Source: DASUAS01 sp963841415 (GTDB taxonomy: Bacteria; Actinomycetota; Acidimicrobiia; IMCC26256; DASPTH01). From it: 64,000 nt of DNA. Position 1 is the first letter of the stretch. Each line of letters begins with the position of its first letter. Made by a program: the position numbers and the translations under genes. The notes under the pieces were generated by a model. That model did not search any database. It saw only the letters and a program-made list of their open reading frames with translations, and was not told the DNA's origin. Below are positions 62,840 to 64,000 of this stretch, piece by piece. The stretch covers positions 124,001 to 188,000 of the forward strand of contig CAWJCN010000006.1 of the NCBI GenBank assembly GCA_963841415.1, given 5' to 3'.

Positions 62840-63982
62840 TCAGAGCCGGTAGAACGCGCGCGCGGTGGCGCCGACGATCTGGCGCTGCGACTCGTCGGGC
62901 AGCGGCTTCACCGCGTCCATGAGCTCACCGACGACGCCCGGGATCTTGGCGTCGGGGTGCGGATAGTCCGACGCCCAGAGGATCTTGTCGGCGCCGAGGT
63001 GCTCGGCGGTGAACGCGAGCGCGACCTCGTCAGGGTCGAAGCTGATCATGCACTGGCGGGCGAACACCTCGCTCGGCGGCATGGTCTGGTCGGAGCTGCC
63101 GAAGATCTCGAACTGGTGGTCGAAGCGCTGCAGCATCGGGACGATCCATCCGCCGGTCCCCTCGAGGAACGCGACCCGCAGCTCCGGGTGCCGTTCGCAG
63201 ATGCCGCCGAGCACGAAGTAGGCGACGGCCATCTGGAGATCGAACGCGTTGGTGAGCCCCTGACGCAGGGCGAGACCTTCGGTGGGGTTGACGACGCCGT
63301 CGGCGAGTCCGAGCAGCCGGCAGCTGTTGGCCATGTCGCCGTGCGGCGACGGGTGCACGCCGATCGGGCAGTCGAGCGCGGCAGCCGCGGCCCAGAACGG
63401 GTCGTACGCGGGATCGTTGAGCTTGCGGTCGTCGATGTAGCGCGCGGGACGGATCATCACCGCCTTGGCGCCGAGGTCGGCGACCGCGCGCCGCATCTCG
63501 ACGATGGCGGCGTCGGGATCCTGCAGCGGGACGAGCGCGACCGGGAACAGGCGGTCGGGCGCGGCTGCGCAGTAGTCGTGCAACCAGTTGTTGTACGCGC
63601 GGCACGCGGCGCCGAAGAGGTCGGCCTCTTCGATCCACGTGAGCATCGCGGTCGGATAGAGCACCGCCACGTCGATGCCCTCCGCGTCCATGTCGACCAG
63701 GCGGGCCACGGGATCGTGGCCACCGGGCCGGTTCATCTTGTGCTTCGACTCCTCCTCCCAGTCGGTGTTCTCGGCGATCTCCTCCCAATGGCCGTCCGCG
63801 TCGTCGCCTTCGCCTCCGCCGCCGGCGAGGAAGTCGGCCGGCATGTCGGGGTAGGCGCGCGTGATCCCCGTCGCCTGCACGTACCCACCGGTGCCGACCG
63901 ACAGGACGTCGCGGAACTCCGGCTCTGCGTACTCGCTCCACACCGCGTCGGGCTCGATCACGTGCCCGTCCGAGTCGATCAC
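62840..63982 (-). CDS. Amidohydrolase_2-family metal-dependent hydrolase
   Basis: The product has 380 residues from GTG 63982. MIDSDGHVIEPDAVWSEYAE carries the D-x-H motif, DMDAEGIDVAVLYPTAMLT is near residue 95, GVHPSPHGDMANSCRLLG near 208, RHPELRVAFLEGTGGWIVPM near 263 and KILWASDYPHPDAKIPG (metal Asp) near 335. Homologues usually begin RYEVIDSDGHV; the frame does continue upstream with ARYE, so the true start may lie beyond base 64000. It is related to the enzyme at 39489 and probably a decarboxylase or hydrolase of a ring or fatty substrate. Confidence 0.86.
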   Translation of the reverse strand: MIDSDGHVIEPDAVWSEYAEPEFRDVLSVGTGGYVQATGITRAYPDMPADFLAGGGGEGDDADGHWEEIAENTDWEEESKHKMNRPGGHDPVARLVDMDAEGIDVAVLYPTAMLTWIEEADLFGAACRAYNNWLHDYCAAAPDRLFPVALVPLQDPDAAIVEMRRAVADLGAKAVMIRPARYIDDRKLNDPAYDPFWAAAAALDCPIGVHPSPHGDMANSCRLLGLADGVVNPTEGLALRQGLTNAFDLQMAVAYFVLGGICERHPELRVAFLEGTGGWIVPMLQRFDHQFEIFGSSDQTMPPSEVFARQCMISFDPDEVALAFTAEHLGADKILWASDYPHPDAKIPGVVGELMDAVKPLPDESQRQIVGATARAFYRL

Positions 63983-64000
63983 CTCGTATCGCGCCGCTGG

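Noticed and set aside
1..64000. CRISPR array
   Set aside because: No set of regularly spaced identical repeats of 25-40 bases with unique spacers is seen; the short repeats noted do not have that layout.

Overview
This window is a high-GC actinobacterial chromosome segment. The main clues are strong G/C bias at third codon positions, many GTG starts, stop/start overlaps of the GTGA/ATGA type, a near-canonical BldC, ECF sigma factors of actinobacterial type, and a Glu-Asp-Phe tRNA cluster. I infer an Acidimicrobiia-like or otherwise uncultured actinobacterium, but there is no rRNA here to prove it.

Layout. (1) 1-10169: a de novo purine operon region (purD partial, purB, purC, purS, purQ, purL, purF, purM) ending in bldC, with two small non-purine genes on the opposite strand. 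(2) 10341-13159: a large secreted protein of repeated carboxypeptidase-regulatory-like beta domains, with a sortase-type anchor separated by a frameshift. (3) 13187-25393: the most interesting part, an accessory region at the 3' end of a tRNA-Phe gene. The intact tRNA-Phe (25318-25393, minus) is preceded on its 3' side by two partial copies of its 3' end, at 17416-17514 and 13187-13260. They divide the region into island A (IS110 remnant, lipoprotein, large LuxR-type ATPase regulator) and island B (HTH-nucleotidyltransferase/HEPN pair, tyrosine integrase remnant, excisionase-like gene, MobF relaxase-helicase remnant, ECF sigma factor with a PASTA-bearing membrane partner). (4) 25628-40739: sulfatase, hydrolase, cyclopropane-fatty-acid synthase, alcohol dehydrogenase, two N-acyl-D-amino-acid deacylase homologues, regulators, a ZIP transporter, an ECF41 sigma factor with a flavoprotein, and apt. 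(5) 40902-46496: a SNF2-family helicase gene followed by a small gene, a double-hotdog thioesterase and an RNase D-like nuclease, the last three with overlapping start/stop codons. (6) 46526-64000: secreted lipase, VOC protein, MarR/MFS pair, a Rieske protein with an unassigned helical domain, a flippase-like protein, a very large membrane patatin-like hydrolase, an oxidoreductase, an LPG-synthase-type membrane protein, an ABC-2 exporter, a PilZ-like protein and an amidohydrolase.

Reading caution. At least ten otherwise coherent genes, spread across the window, are split by single-base shifts, some of them in short G/C runs. That pattern fits residual indel errors in a long-read assembly at least as well as real decay. 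I therefore give reconstructed spans and say where the frame changes. The integrase and relaxase carry all recognisable catalytic motifs, but in different frames.
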